From NCBI GenBank assembly GCA_020216745.1, contig JAIWNQ010000157.1:1-18976 (forward strand): a stretch of DNA of 18,976 nucleotides. Direction: 5' to 3'. Below the pieces are notes generated by a model, which worked only from the letters and a program-made list of their open reading frames with translations, was not told the DNA's origin and made no database searches. Shown piece after piece: positions 18,829 through 18,976 of the stretch. Numbering within the stretch: position 1 is the stretch's first letter; the number at the start of each line of letters is the position of its first letter. A program made the position numbers and the translations under genes. The stretch comes from Candidatus Hydrogenedens sp. Lineage in GTDB: Bacteria; Hydrogenedentota; Hydrogenedentia; Hydrogenedentales; Hydrogenedentaceae.

Positions 18829-18976
18829 TATTTCTTTTCTAAAGGTATAATGTATCGGTAGCATCCCTGCTCCCCTAAAAAAATTAACCATTAACATCCA
18901 ATCTATCTATTCATGAACAAGTCTGTCCCCGCTATATTATGTAATAATTCCCCACAGGCAAAAATATTTGTGCTAC

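Larger units (their letters stand above)
18600..18976. other. Intergenic region without convincing gene
   Basis: These 377 bases after the methyltransferase contain no long frame that looks coding. They hold two adjacent inverted repeats, annotated separately. There is a TATAAT-like sequence near 18846-18851, and a short open frame starting at ATG 18913 runs off the window (21 codons, no Shine-Dalgarno). A following gene could begin beyond the edge. Confidence 0.6.

Noticed and set aside
18913..18976. Possible start of a plus-strand gene running off the window
   Set aside because: There are only 21 codons, no Shine-Dalgarno sequence and no recognisable motif; more sequence is required to call it.

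Overview
The window is an A+T-rich stretch of bacterial chromosome (roughly 35-40% G+C by eye), densely packed with genes. It holds no tRNA, rRNA, CRISPR array or recognisable transposon. The organism cannot be named from it. A LplT-PlsC-Aas phospholipid-recycling protein, several exported proteins with TPR repeats and a CsgG-like domain, and a membrane-anchored Hanks-type kinase suggest a diderm bacterium, perhaps from an uncultured low-GC lineage. That placement is an inference. The F-type ATP synthase c subunit has a two-carboxylate sodium-type ion site, which suggests sodium bioenergetics and perhaps an anaerobic lifestyle.

Left part (1-3216, minus strand): a MarR-type repressor followed by a very large fusion protein (MFS lysophospholipid transporter, PlsC acyltransferase, acyl-ACP synthetase). 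The fusion has lost its C-terminus at the window edge. The pair looks like a small regulated operon for lysophospholipid salvage. Next, on the plus strand, is a TIGR01777/YfcH-type epimerase (3338-4243). Its stop codon overlaps that of the convergent gene beyond it.

Middle part (4238-9647, minus strand): four closely packed genes read leftward from 9647. They encode an exported trypsin-like protease with TPR repeats, a transmembrane serine/threonine kinase, an exported thioredoxin-fold/TPR/CsgG-like protein, and a small exported protein with a C-terminal membrane anchor. Together they look like a cell-envelope signalling or quality-control unit of unknown purpose. This is the best candidate here for an undescribed system.

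Right part (9736-18599, plus strand): a complete F1Fo ATP synthase operon in the order atpZ-like, atpI-like, a, c, b', b, delta, alpha, gamma, beta, epsilon. An RlmI-type rRNA methyltransferase is fused translationally to its end by an 8-base overlap. Two features of the enzyme stand out: the c subunit pairs two glutamates with Ala/Ser in place of the usual glycine motif, and the second b subunit has an extra N-terminal membrane helix and an external segment.

The last 377 bases (18600-18976) contain no convincing gene but hold two adjacent inverted repeats.
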